Below the pieces are notes generated by a model. That model saw only the letters and a list, made by a program, of their open reading frames with translations. It did no database searches and was not told the DNA's origin. Made by a program: the position numbers and the translations under genes. Of a stretch of DNA of 64,000 nt, positions 48,961-61,530 are shown in pieces. This DNA is from Pyxicephalus adspersus (lineage: Eukaryota > Chordata > Amphibia > Anura > Pyxicephalidae): NCBI RefSeq assembly GCF_032062135.1, contig NC_092859.1, positions 113,393,498 through 113,457,497 of the forward strand, in the 5' to 3' direction. Every line of letters starts with the position of its first letter. Positions within the stretch are counted from its first letter, which is position 1.

Positions 48961-51845
48961 ATTTGGTACATTGGTAGGTATTTACCCCTTACTCTGTTTT
49001 ACACGCACTATACCAAGGTAACCATTCTCTGCCAACCACAAGAAAAATCAAGCCTGAGCAGATACATATGCCAGAGCTAACTTGCATCCAAACGTTTTAC
49101 TAATTTGAATATTAATATATAATTCACCTTCTACCTAGCAAGATTACAAAGTTTCTAATATTGTGGAGAAATATATATATATAAAACTATGAGTGATAGA
49201 TAGCTGGGTTACCAGATTGCACAAGGATAGTGAATCTGCACATTCTGTCTGAGTCTACATCCATCCATTTTCCGAGCATGAACTATTTTCCTGGCACTTC
49301 CCTTCCTCTGAAATACGAGCTGCATGACCTAATGACACTGATATGTTTATAGAGTTAAAAGGTCTGTCCCTCTGGAGACTAAAGTGACGTCATGAAGCAC
49401 TAGCCTAATGTGTGAAAGGGTCAATCCCATGTGGCAGAGAAGTGATGTAATAACAGTGGCATGCTTCTAGTACTGTAAATCATTCTTTATGACTTGCTTG
49501 CAAAGGAACAGTGTGCACAATTTAAAATAAAGATCCAGTACCAAAACACTGTCTTTCTTGGTCTTGACTGTACAGGCATTGTGAACTGAAATGAAGTGAA
49601 GGCAAAACATTGGGAGAAAAATGTGCAAAGAATCATGATTGATGTTTACATTCCTGCACCATTGGGTAGCTGAATTGTGACGGCTCTCAGAACATTTTCA
49701 ACATCTTAGGCACACAACAAAAAGACATCACCAGCCAGGATAAAACATTAAATAAACACAACAATATCTGTCAGCACGCACTTTCTTTATCTCCCTTTTG
49801 GTTTAGCCAGCGGTGGAAGTAAAACATTTATGAAATCAATATTTTTGTGGTTTGGTTTAGCAATGTTACTTTATAATGTATTTATGCTCCCAGAGAGCCC
49901 TGTTAAATTAATTGTTTCTTGTTATTAAAATACCAATTATAAAGGGAGATGACAAAAACAATGAAAGAAAAAATATGCTACAAACCCATAGTGGCATAAA
50001 AGATAGAAAGGGTAACTGATTTACTTTATTCTACTGTCTTTTCAGTAGTGAAATCAAAAGCAGAATTTTTGTTTCCTTGAAACTGAAAAAACACTTTAGC
50101 CTAAATGAGAGTTATAGAAGATACTTTAAATTGGCCTGCTTTTAAAAAAATGATCCCTAAACTTTTTGTTTTACATTTTGTTACAGAAAGTATGAAATAT
50201 TAGTTGATAACACACAAAAGGCATCTACATCCATTAAAAAGGTTGAAAACATAGATACATTGAACAATGCATTTGACACAGCCATCCAAATATGATTGCA
50301 CACAAATTGATGACAAAATTAGACCTTCATTTAAATCTTGTCTATAGATAAAGTTGCTATGCTACGAAGACAACACAGAATTAGTAGATTTTGTCTTTTT
50401 AATAATTTATTCAACAGATTTATGGTCTGCTGTTTAAAAAGTGCACCCTTTGCTCCATGAATTGGTATTGCCCTTTCTAGCAGAAATTACTTCTAGTGGG
50501 CATTCTTCATAACGTCCCATCAGTGTCTGACATTGACTGTTTCAACTGGCCTACAACTTTACAATGAAATTCAAATCAGGTATTTGAGGTCAGTCAAACC
50601 CTCTATTTCTTTATTTTAGCCATTTCTTGGTAGATTTACTAGAGTATTTTACAGCATTATTGTTTTAGGACATTTTCCCTGCTCTCCTTTAATCCAAGCT
50701 TTTGAATAGTTGGATTTACATTCTCAACAAGCTCAACTTCAAAATATTCAGAATGCAAAGACTTGATGACTGCAAGCTGCCCAGACCCTAAAGCAGCAAA
50801 ATAACCCCAAACATTTCAATCACTATGCTTTAAAAGTGATTTGAGGTTCTTCTGAGTTTTGGTTTGTACCAAATATGCCTACTATTATTGTGGACAAAAA
50901 TCTTTATATTTGTTTCAACAGTGCACACGACTTTGAGGTTCATTTCTCAGAGAAAATCAGTCTGTTCTAGTTTAGCAAAAAATTTTCCTTTATAGAATTG
51001 GATAATTCACTTTTGAAGAATGTGGTGTGAATTCACCTTGTGTGAAAAAATGCAAGGAAGTGATAAACATGATGATACCTTGGAGTTCTTAAGACTTATT
51101 TTACCATTAAACAGCCCTTGGCAGTCATTTAAGTGGAACTTAAGTTTCTGAGGATCTTAGATATGTACATGATGATACTAAATGCATAAATAGAGAACAC
51201 CGAATCCTCTATATCTGAGGTTTAGATAAGACAATAAATAAGTGGTGATAAATTCAGAGGTGTACTTATTTTATACACAAGACAAATCTGCATTTTTGTT
51301 CATTTAGATTATAAGAATGAACACATAATGTTAGATTTCTTTGTCATTTGTTCAGGTATATCGCCTTTATTTGTAGGCTTTGCTTGAATAAGGATCTAAT
51401 GCTTGCTTGTTTAAATATGCTGTAAAACTATTTCCATGAGGCATAATTACTTTTTCAAATGACTGTAAACTAAACATCCTAACTTAACCCAAACTACCCT
51501 AAATAACCCCCAGACGCCAGGAAACTGAAGAGGGAAACTAAGCATTTCCATAGAGAAATGTGGTAATTTTGCTACAAAATCTGTTTCACCAAAATGACTG
51601 AACTCATCCTTACTCATCTCTAATAATTGAAATTTGACCTCACATTTACAATCATGTTATAAGGTTATATCTGTTCATGGTATTTAAACATTAAATGCAT
51701 TCCTGTAGATGTGGCATTAAGCAAGGCTCATTGGTATACAGATTTCAGTCTTTAGCCATCTTCTCTGACTACGTAGAAGAATATAAGTTATAAAATTTAA
51801 TATATAAGGTAGTGCTCACAACTTACCTTATTTTATTAAGACAGA
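48961..51845. other. Intergenic, nothing recognised apart from a CRE-like site
   Basis: The stretch is AT-rich. The open frames are short and no repeat is named. Confidence 0.4.
49385..49392. promoter_or_regulatory. Perfect CRE palindrome TGACGTCA
   Basis: This is an exact cAMP-response-element palindrome in otherwise AT-rich DNA. A single 8-base match in 64 kb is expected by chance about once, so functional value is unproven. Confidence 0.15.
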
Positions 51846-51930
51846 ATGGGCCTGATTTATTTAAGTTCTCCAAGATTGCAGAATATAGACAATTGTGGGA
51901 AGAGAATGTTGGCTCTACATAAGTTTTCTT
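51846..51930. mobile_element. Palindromic MITE, 'gcctgatttat' family, truncated copy
   Basis: 'gggcctgatttatttaag' followed by 'ttctccaagattg' matches the left arm of the copies at 12725 and 59808. The right arm is absent. Confidence 0.6.
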
Positions 51931-52750
51931 AGTCACCTGAGATGTTTCTGGGCTGCATGTAGTTCTTCAATAAGCAATAGCAATAACATGGCTGCCTCCT
52001 ATAGCGCAGGGCTGACCAACTCCAGACCCCAAGAGTAGAGATCTCTACACATATTTAGTATTTTTTAATAGCAGTAAATTTAGTAAGTTATGCTTTGCAA
52101 AGAGTCAGAAAATAAATATTTATATGAAAATATTGGCCTGTTTGTGCCCCTTGAAGGATGGAGTTGAACAGCTCTGCTATGATGGACTAAGTATCAGAGC
52201 ATCCATTCCCCTGGAACTAATTTCTTGTATTCTGTGAGCAGGAGATTTATTTCTGACATAATCTTTATCCGTTTTTCCTACTGTTTAATATTATTATATG
52301 GGTAAATGGATCCTCGTAAACCAAGGCTTTACTCACATTTCTACACTAAAAACTTAGGGTCAACAAGGTGTTCTAAAAGGAAGAATTTTAATTCTCTATA
52401 AAGCAACTCAAATTAAACTCCTGAAGGAAAGAATGTAGGTTCACTTCATCACACAGAACCACAAAAGGTGTAGAACAATACTCCCATGTGACAATAAACT
52501 GCATTGCAACACTAGTATGTAAAGTATTTTTTTTGGTAATGAATGGGCCATCATGATCTTTTTCTTCCCCAATATTTTAAATATGTACCGGTATGTACCA
52601 ATCATGCATACCAACACAACCAGACATCTAGAATTTTCATAAGGACACTAGTAATGGCAGTTCCCATTCTTCTAATGTCAGTGTCATTTAAAGGAAAATG
52701 ACACAGCATTAAAAATGTGCCTATTCAGAAAGTTGATGAATGGAGGTTTA

Positions 52751-52815
52751 GGGGCTAGTACTAGGGTCCTAGGTTTAAATCTTAGCCCGAACACAATCTG
52801 CATATTTCCTCCCTT
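52751..52815 (+). repeat. Possible SINE head fragment, plus strand
   Basis: 'gggtcctaggtttaaatctt' resembles the B-box region of the local tRNA-derived SINE in plus orientation. It is short and decayed. Confidence 0.3.
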
Positions 52816-52855
52816 TGTTTTTAGTGGATTCTTCATTGAACTTATACATATAAAA

Positions 52856-52906
52856 TAGTAAAAAATAAATAAATAAATATAAATATAAATAATAAATAAA
52901 TAAATG
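52856..52906. repeat. (AAAT)n / (AAATAT)n microsatellite
   Basis: Alternating aaataaat and aaatataaat units run over about 50 bases. Confidence 0.9.
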
Positions 52907-52937
52907 AAAAGTGATCCCAAAAAGATTTTTTCTAGAT

Positions 52938-53191
52938 CAGACTTTCTCAAGCTTTTTACATGGAGAAACACTTGAAAACATTTTCAGGTCTTTAGGGAAC
53001 CCTTTTTATAATTATTATATTTACAGTTTACGGTATATTAGTATTGCCTCTTACATTGCTGGCCAGTGGGAAGAATGTCACCCTTACAAAAAGATCATTG
53101 GTGCCCCTTGAAGTGACACGAGGGACACAAATTGCTCATTGGTAAAGGAACCCCTAGCAATCTTTGGAGGAACCCTGGTTGAGAAATACTG
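52938..53191. mobile_element. hAT-type MITE, 'tttctcaacc' family
   Basis: The left end CAGACTTTCTCAAGC and the right end (complement CAGTATTTCTCAACC) are inverted matches, with 'ggaacccctagcaatctttg' inside. The flanking 8-mers (ttctagat and ctctgcat) agree at five positions, consistent with an old 8-bp target duplication. The element is about 254 bp. Confidence 0.7.
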
Positions 53192-55461
53192 CTCTGCATC
53201 CTTAGCTGCACTTGACCTCAGGACTTTTCAGTTACAAACCTGAAACAAGCAAGCTATAACTGTATCAGGACTACAGTACCTTTATACAGGCCAGGAACTT
53301 AAGTAGCATCGGGCTCAAAGCATTCAAATGACAGCAAGCTAAAGGAGCTTCCATTAATCTAACCTCCCTTTAAAAAGGGTTGGTATATTTTATTTCATTT
53401 TGTTCATGGTGTATTTTTCCCATTGTTATGTTAATATAATTACCAGGTAAGTTTATTTAAAAAAAATGATATTAACATTATATTAATAGTAATTGTATGA
53501 TAACATCTGTTTTGCATGTATAAATCCATGCACTATTAATATTTTGTATGAATACCTTTTGTATTATTGGTAACACACCAGAGGAATATTATAGGAAGGA
53601 TCCAATCTTTAGTCACAATACATCATTTAGAAACTGATTTTTTTCTTAGTATACATGCTGTGAATAGCTTTTAACTCAATAGCCTTTCCAGATTCTTCTT
53701 ATGAATATGATATGACCTGAGTCATAGTGTATGTTAGAACTCAACATGAATACATCTGCTTACAATGCTGACCTAGCCAAATTCCAAATAATTACCCCAT
53801 GCTTGATCTGAGAAATTATATATAATATATATATTAATTATATTTCACAATCATAATCATGTGGATGTCAGGAACAGTGAATCCAGTCAAGTACAGGTAA
53901 TACATGAATGTGATTTTTACATGCATTTAGGTTGTTTTATTCAAACTGAACCACCCAAACTAGGATTTTGGGTTTAAGAGATTGTTGAAAGTCTTTCCTA
54001 AGTTGCGCCATGAGTTTTGTCTTTATGCGCTGCATTGGTGCAACCATCTGTATTGGTAGATGACTGGCCTCCCTATATTGCAATGAATTCATTTTAAACC
54101 CTAATTAGGTTCTTCTGTTCTAAGTAGCAACCAATCAGCAGATGTAATTCCATTAGACACCCCCTACATTGAAGCATAGGGAACCACAGCTGTTGCCATT
54201 TTAAGTGATTTGCAAAGAGCAATTTTTCTAGACTAGATCAATCGTCCATGTAAAATGATGCTAAGTTCTGAGACTTATAAAGATAGAAAATATATCTGGT
54301 GCTAATTCATAGCCACCCTGGTGTCAATTTTAGCCAACATCTGGTGCCAATACTTAGCCACCCTTGGTGCTGACATTATCACATCAGTCCAACTCTTTGT
54401 ATTATCCAGAACAGCCCAGTATCATAAAAAAGGCAAGAAAGAGGACCCAACGGGTGATTGGCCTGAAAACATTTGGAAAAGGGATGTTTAAAACAAATAA
54501 ACCAATACATACAATGGGCTATGACTGGCAATCATGCTTTTAGATAGTACTATTTACACTGTAAAAATTCATATACAAGATCAATTCAATGTTTATAGTA
54601 ACTTTTAATGCGTATAATAATAAAAGCATGCACATGGAAATAGTTAATTTAAGAAATATTAACTAGACTGTCAAGTTCCACCCCTAATATATACTATCCT
54701 TATATAATTTTGACTGTGAATACTAATAGCTGTGAATAAGGCTCCCAGTCTTTGTTTTTAATTCTGTTAATAGTTTTGTCACTAGTATCTCATGCAGTAG
54801 GGCATCTAACCACTGAATATTTTTCTCTTAGGAAATACTCTATAAATAGGTAAAGAAGATTTACTGGAAGGAGGCATGAAGTTTGAGTAACGACACATAG
54901 AACTATTTATGTCTTTAGCATATATGCAGTGAATAGGCATTAACTCATTAGCTTGTTCCAGATTTTTCTAATGACTTTACATCGACCTAAACCAGAAATC
55001 ATGTAGGAACTGTATATGAATACATCAGATTAGTATGCTGACCTAACCAAGAAATTCTTTTATTATAAAGCTGAAACAACCGCTAGTTATTTCTGTAAAC
55101 AACCCCAACTTACAATATTGGTAAAACCATCCTTCCTCCATATACACATTGATGTCCAAGACTGCCTGTACAGGCACTGACATAACAAAATTATAAACCA
55201 AATTACATTTTAATATATCCATACAGATTAATTGGATAACTCCAATGCATAATTTACCAAACTAAACAAGCTCAGTTTGACCTCCAGTTTATGTTATTCA
55301 TGTAGTTTTCTGTCTAGTGACCCCCCCCCCCCACACTATAAAAAGCTGCAAAATCCACAAAACTGTTCCAGATGTAGCCATACAAGAGATTAATACAACA
55401 TCAATACCAAATTGTGTTGCTGCCTGTGCAGCTCTCCTAGGGTTGTGACCATACTCTGTAA
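53192..55461. other. Intergenic, mostly featureless
   Basis: A small tandem (54295-54384) and a C13-14 homopolymer at about 55319-55332 are the only structures seen. Confidence 0.4.
54295..54384. repeat. Short degenerate tandem repeat, 'tctggtgccaatacttagcc'
   Basis: There are four imperfect units of 21-24 bases, each of the form 'tctggtgctaattcatagcc' plus 'accc'. Confidence 0.65.
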
Positions 55462-55790
55462 AGCCGCATACACACATGCAATTCTTGTCATTGGAAAGGA
55501 TCTTTCACAATCCTTTCCAACGATAAGAACCGCACGACGCATGAACGAGTGATGTACATACAGCACCATCCTGCTCTATGGGGAGGTGGAGGGGAAAAAC
55601 ATAGCGGCACCTTGCTGCGCACTCTCCGCCTTCCCTTGCATTAGGATCGCTCATCGTTCATCGTCCATGGATCCGCCAGGATGGATCCACGAACGATGAA
55701 CGATGCAGGCTTTACACACGCCAGATACTCGCCCGATATCCGCCCTGAGCCGATTATCGGGTGAGAAAAATTGAACGTGTGTACGTAGCT
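55462..55790. mobile_element. PIF/Harbinger-type MITE with TAA target duplication
   Basis: The left end AGCCGCATACACACATG and the right end (complement AGCTACGTACACACG) are inverted matches. TAA flanks both sides (55459-55461 and 55791-55793). The length is 329 bp. An inner inverted motif around 'ttcatcgtccatggatccgc' and 'ggatccacgaacgatgaa' gives a secondary hairpin. It has no coding capacity, and the minus-strand frame over its right half is a shadow. Confidence 0.85.
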
Positions 55791-55793
55791 TAA

Positions 55794-57450
55794 CTCTCTA
55801 TAGCAATGATTAGAGAGTGCCACATGCAAACATAGGTCTATCAGAGGAATGATCAGAACACGTGGGTAATATCCTGCTGGATCCGGGGCAGATTAGATAG
55901 GACTGGGAGGGGGGCTGGAGATGGGAGTAAAAAGTGCAAGGTCACTAAGCATATTCTTAAAATGTATCTAACCCCTATGTTTTCCTTTTTTTTTTCACCT
56001 GCTAATCCTGTGAATTACACATTTCCTCTCCTTGGGTGGCTATGTTCACATCTGCACTCCTTCTACAGGATCATGGTTATCTCATTACATAAGGTGGAAG
56101 GATTGGTTTAAAGGAGGAAGAAAACATTGTTTTTTATAGTATTTAGGAATTTCGGGCAAGAGCAACAGGTATTTTCTGTGTTTGCTATAAATGTTCTTAT
56201 TCTGCAAACAGAAAACAAATGCAGCCACCACAAAGACTGATAGGCTACAATATATTTATTGTTTACCCATGGGTTTCCATTTATGTATTTCCCTAATATT
56301 ATGGAGAATGAGGAACATTCTATCCTCTCGTATACTTGTCCATTCTACCCATGTAAACTGTGATCACTGGGTCCTCTCCAGCCCTTCCCACACAATTTAT
56401 TTTTTGTGAAATTTGCCAATCCAAAACCTCAGATATGTTGCTGGTATTGTTTGTGTTAGGTCATTTACTTCTTGTTACAGATCTACAACAAACATCTCTA
56501 CAGCCAGAAAAGCATGCTTAGGAGTTGGTGAAATAAAGAATAAACTCTTATTAAACTTCAACTGAAAATAAGAATAAAGATCCTTTCCCTCACCAAGCTC
56601 TGCTCATTTTACACAAAATGTGTTTTTTATTAGATAGCAACTCTATTCAGCAATGCTTGTAATATACATAGAAGCCTACAGATATATATCTTCAAAAGTG
56701 CAAACTAATGTTCCTACATCAGTCATAAAAATACTTAAGCTCAAGTTCAAATGTGGGATTGTTTCAGATAAATATTATTGTTCAAAAGTTCACACATTCC
56801 TCCCGTTCCCAAGACAAATGTATATCAACCCATAATTCCATCCTTTCTATAACTAATTTATGTAGTATTGACATACTGAGCAGTGCTTACAGAATATCAA
56901 TTGTAGGTCTACTTTTATTACTATGAAACCTTACCGCAACATGGAAAGTCTGGGGAAATTCTACAGAACCTAGCAATGTGTCTTTTGGATTGGGGGAAAC
57001 AAATATAAACTCAATGCATATAACAATATCAATGCATTTTTGGCGAGTGATGTCAAATATATTATTAAAAAACAAATAGTGATAACAATATGGTGAGGGA
57101 ACAGGCCTTCCAATTACTTTCACAGGCAAGGGTATGTATTTCTTCTCTTTAATCTTGTGATTTTCTCTATTGATATAAATACAAACTCAATGCAGATAAT
57201 GGTCCAGGCCCTAAGATTTAAAGCCCAGGTCCCAGAGCAAGAGAACAGTACTTTATCTTGCTACACATATCTTGCTGGTGGAACTTTTGCATTTTATTTG
57301 TGACTGTAGACACTAACTATGGTAATACATTTAATCATATTAATTCATATTTTAAAGTTTATTGAGTGTACTATTTGTTATTTTTACTATAAACAAGGTT
57401 TATTGATATTGGTAATACCATACGTATAAGACAGAAAATGTTCTTTATGC
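55794..57450. other. Intergenic, nothing certain
   Basis: No supported feature. 'taagatttaaagcccaggtc' at 57212 is a weak SINE-like trace. Confidence 0.4.
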
Positions 57451-57700
57451 CAGCAGTTGCCAACCGAAGGTCTGCAAAAAAAATTCTGTGGTCAGCAGCT
57501 CTGACCGGTGGCCCCCCGAGTGGGGTCAGGAGAAGGACCCTGCTGGGGGGCACAAAGGCCAGAGCTGCAGACTATGTCCCCCGTATAGATCGAAGGATCA
57601 GGGAAGTAGGTTCAGACCTGCGATGGGAGAGTGGGCAGGTTCTGGCATCATAACGTCACTCTGGGGAAAGTTCCCAGGAGTCCAGTGGAAGGATGTATTG
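57451..57700. mobile_element. hAT MITE, diverged copy (family of 58793-59105)
   Basis: The left end CAGCAGTTGCCAACC and internal blocks 'ccccgagtggggtcagg', 'ggaccctgctggggggcaca' and 'cataacgtcactctgggg' match the complete copy in order. The right end is not recognisable. GC content is high relative to the flanks, and the open frames here are by-products. Confidence 0.72.
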
Positions 57701-58784
57701 TCACCCTTCCCATGGTGCCATGGATGAAAGCAGGGGTATGGTAAATCCAATATTTAATGTTTTAAAACCACTGGTTGTAATGAAGTCTCCTAGGCCCTTG
57801 GTAAGTAAGCAGACCTGACGTTCTGAGTGCCTAAAAATATGTACAATACAATGTACCTATAATAAAATAAATGTATAATAAAACAAGTAGAAAATGTTAG
57901 TGTACTCTGTAATAGCACCCCACACTAAAAGAAAAGGTTAAGCTGTAAAGTTGAAATCCAAGATGTGTTTCCTACAAAGGGGCAATATGCTATAATTACA
58001 AATGTGATAATGTGTGATGTCATCAATGAGCAGGTCACATTATGACTCTGAAGCTATGACTGGGAGAACCCAGAAGTGTCCCAGACATGAGCTGCATGCA
58101 TCCTATTCAATGACCACACACATCATCTGCTATTCTAGGAGCAGCATCACAGCAGAAGTATGAGACTCCCCTCCCCACTTTGTTTCACTGTTCTAGTTCT
58201 TTATTAGTCTTTCCTTTTCTTTCCACCCCCTGGCCTTCTATCAGTCTAATCTCCTACTAAACACTGACATGTACCTTTATATACAGTATATTGCAGCAAT
58301 GATCTATTTTATATAGGTGTCATGATCTATTTCTTGCAGGCTTCCTACCAAAGCACATTGTATGTATGAATGTAGTGCAAGCTCTGTGTAGATTTCTACA
58401 GATATACAGTGTTAGTCGCACAGTGTGGGGAAGATGTAGGATCAACATCGGTTTGTAACTGTAATGGAGTATTTGGAATATTAGTTTGTTTTAATTGTAT
58501 ATCCATATTAAATAGAGTGGGAAGATTTGCAATTGCTCTCAAGTTTTATCGCAGTTCGGAGCTCTGTTGAAGAGATTCCCTCCCTTCCCCATCTGGTAGA
58601 ATGGTTCTCCACAGGAGAAAACTAGCAGTGCTAGGCTTGTCAGACATTTGCAGGAGATTGCAAGAGCCCAGTAGACCTATTCTTTTTTGGGGGGGATTGA
58701 AACCACTTGTTAATGCTTGCACAAGCTTTTCTTTTTTAGGCAATTGTAAGTAGCACAAATTCAAGTCAATGGAGCCAATCCATC
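57701..58784. other. Intergenic spacer between two hAT MITE copies
   Basis: No exon or named repeat is seen in this stretch. Confidence 0.4.
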
Positions 58785-58792
58785 ATTTAGTA

Positions 58793-59105
58793 CAGCGGTC
58801 ACCAACTGCTGGTCCGTGAGAAAATGTTTGGGGTCCGCAGCTCTAGTCGATGCACCCCCGAGCGGGGTCAGGACCCTGCTGGGGGGACACACTGGCTAGA
58901 GCCGCAAACCAGGTCTCCCGTGCAGATCCTAGGCTCAGGGCGGTGGGCGGGCTGTGTCCCTGAACATAATCCGGGGTTATGTCATAATGATGTCACTCTG
59001 GTGGAGGTTTCTCCCCCTTTGAGTGACACGCAGCTCCCCGTGCATGCGCATTCAGGAGCCGGTGTTTTTAGTGGTCCGTGGAACCGAAAAGGTTGGTGAC
59101 CACTG
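58793..59105. mobile_element. Complete hAT MITE with perfect 8-bp target duplication
   Basis: ATTTAGTA occurs directly before (58785-58792) and after (59106-59113) the element. Terminal repeats are CAGCGGTCACCAAC at the left and the complement of 'ggttggtgaccactg' at the right. It is 313 bp, GC-rich and non-coding. The exact 8-bp duplication and CAG-type ends define the hAT superfamily. The long plus-strand frame inside is a shadow. Confidence 0.93.
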
Positions 59106-59113
59106 ATTTAGTA

Positions 59114-59763
59114 AACCACCCCGGGATGCTGCAGTTAGCACCTTCTTACACATAAAGGATAATGGCCCTACTATGTTACCATTTGTTGCAAGTGATTTTA
59201 TCCATCCAAACCCTAGCCTTGAATGGCAATAAAACCTTTCTTGTTTTATGTATAGATACACTTTAAACATGAACTTTCTTGATGTGTATTTATACTTTTT
59301 TTTACTTATTAGAAAGAACATTTTAGCACTCAGTCCTGCCTATAAATGAGTTTACAAGGCAATGCCCCAAACACAACAATATGAATGCTTGATATCGGGG
59401 GATACCTTTGGGTGGAAGTCCGTTGGTCAACATTTGGGAAGGAGCTGTCATTGTCATGAAAATGTCGCTGATTACCTTGACATTAATAAAGACGTTCATA
59501 TACATTTATAAAGTCATATGTAGAGGAAGTAGTCCCTGTACATATAGGTGTCAAAATGGGGCCCTGAACGTATTGGTTTTGACAGGTATTTAAAGATTGA
59601 GAACAGAATTTTCTCTCTTTATTTGATTTTTTTTTTTTGTTCTCCACTTTTAGAAACCTATTCATCACTTTAATAAAGCAGGATTTAGAAAAATTGGAAA
59701 TAGGCTTTAAAAAAATTGAGGAACCTAATACATATACTCCTATCGATACAAAATTCACTTTAT
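59114..59763. other. Intergenic, nothing recognised
   Basis: The stretch is AT-rich with a T10 run near 59630. Confidence 0.4.
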
Positions 59764-60120
59764 GAGCTCTATTTCTAAAACGTGGAATCTGACAAGTCTC
59801 AAACATTGGGCCCGATTTATTAAAGCTCTCCATGGCTGGACAGGCTAAACTTTTATCAGTGAAGCTGGGTGATCCAGCAAACCTGAAATGGATTTCTTCA
59901 AGTCATTTGCTATTTGCTAGCAAAAGTTTTGAATCCTGGACCAGATCAATTTCAGGTTTGCTGGATCACCCAGCTTCACTAAAAAAAGTGTACCTTCTAC
60001 AGCCTTGGAGATCTTTAATAAATTAGGCCCCTTACCTGATCAGTTACTGCCACTCAAAGACATGGACCATGAAGATTCCCAAGAGGGAATGTATGATTTT
60101 CTGTTTTATAAATAGAGCCC
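59764..60120. mobile_element. Palindromic MITE ('gggctctatttataaaac' family) carrying a nested MITE
   Basis: The outer left arm 'gagctctatttctaaaac' faces the outer right end 'gttttataaatagagccc'. Between them lies another MITE (59808-60030). The right remainder, 'ttactgccactcaaagacat' and 'ggaccatgaagattccc', matches internal text of the related copy at 42949. Confidence 0.75.
59808..60030. mobile_element. Palindromic MITE, 'gggcctgatttat' family, copy nested in another MITE
   Basis: The left end 'gggcccgatttattaaagct' faces the right 'tttaataaattaggccc'. Inside, 'gaagctgggtgatccagc' faces 'gctggatcacccagcttc', and 'aaacctgaaat' faces 'atttcaggttt'. It is 223 bp and a better palindrome than the copy at 12725, so probably younger. 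Confidence 0.88.
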
Positions 60121-60614
60121 TGTATGTCATTCACTTGAGTAACTCATCATCACTTTTGTGAAGTGGCAGGAGACTTATTACTAATTCACAAAAGTGGACA
60201 TGACAAAAGGAGTGAAAAGCTGTTTAAAACAATCACCACATTTCTTCATTGTAGCCTATGGCACTCAAGGTGGAGAATAAAACTGACCAAATAGTTTGCC
60301 AGATTTTAGGTAAAAGGGAATGTGAAAATGTGGATTTTTTTTTTTTTTAATTTAATTAGAGGTTGCATGAAAATTATAAAAACTTTAGATGAACGGAGAA
60401 AATTTATTTGCAAATTGAGAATTGATTGTAGAATAAAAATGTCAGTAATTGTCATCAAAATAGTGTTGATGATCCTATTCAACATTTGATGTTGTTCACT
60501 TTGTTGTTAAAACTGTCTCCATTCCATTCAGGAAAACAAAATTGGGTGGAGGTATATTTTAATACATATGAGCACTCATCAAGAATACCGCTCAGCAATT
60601 AATTTCAACTGGCT
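60121..60614. other. Intergenic, nothing recognised
   Basis: A T-run near 60336 is the only structure. No coding or repeat signature was seen. Confidence 0.4.
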
Positions 60615-61105
60615 TTTACACTTCAAGCTTTATTGTCTCAAACAAAAAATAATTTCATGTACAATCAAGTAATACAAAGATTACAATCATACACATAGAA
60701 AAATCTTGTGTAAAAACAATGATCTAAACAGTATAAACAAACAACAAAATGGGTAACAACTAGTAAAACAGGTAATCGTATAAATATCTAGTAGCAGCCA
60801 TGACTTTCGACCATGTGCCCCTCAAAAATAGCAATCAAAACGGAGAGCTCAGTTTGAGTTATTGACCAAGGTTTTGTACTGATCAGAGTAGAAAAAGATT
60901 ACCCAGGGACCCCAGGTTTCCATGAATTTATCCGCCCTGTCTTGGGAGATGGATCTAGAATCTTCCATTAGATAAATCTCCTGTACATTGTGGAGCCAAT
61001 GTTTAACTGAAAGGGGAACAGAGGATTTCCAGAACAATGGAATAGACAACGAGCCACATTCAGTAAGTGTATAGTTAGGGAGGCCCTGTAAGAGCCCAGA
61101 GATTC
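60615..61105 (-). repeat. Probable LINE 3' region, minus strand
   Basis: It starts with 'cacttcaagctttattgtct' and A-rich text, then a non-coding segment with 'ctccattagata'-like phrases ('tcttccattagataaatctc', 'ttgtggagccaatgtttaac'). It belongs by style with 28613 and 43970. The exact family is not established. Confidence 0.38.
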
Positions 61106-61396
61106 ACCTCGGTCATGTATTAAACAGGCCGAAGGGGAGCCAAGAAAAAGGTCAAGTTTACTTTTTTTAGTTACATTCTAAATGGGTTGGCCCACCCCTT
61201 GCCATCTAGTATCCCTACACAGACCCACTGTCCACAGCCTGGCCCTCACAAGATATATATTCATTTGTGTACCCTTCTGCTGTCTTGCAGTGTACAGGTT
61301 CTATTGAAATAAATTGAGTCATATTGTGTGTGTTCACCTGTGCTCATTATCTTCATTGAGACTAAAATCAATTATGTGAATTAATACATATGTAAA

Positions 61397-61530
61397 TTAT
61401 TATTAAACAGGATTTATATAGCGCCAAATGACAATGCCAATTTAAATAGGGGTTGCAAATGACAGACAGATACAGACAGTGACACAGGAGGAGGAGAGGA
61501 CCCTGCCCAGAAGAGCTTACAATCTAGGAA
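61397..61530 (-). repeat. L2/CR1-type LINE 3' end, minus strand
   Basis: 'attattaaacaggatttata', 'tagcgcca', 'aataggggttgcaaatgac' and 'gaggaccctgcccagaagag' followed by 'cttacaatctagg' are the complement of the tail seen at 24418-24570. Confidence 0.82.

Noticed and set aside
58824..59099. 91-codon GC-rich frame
   Set aside because: It lies entirely within the hAT MITE bounded by the ATTTAGTA duplication.
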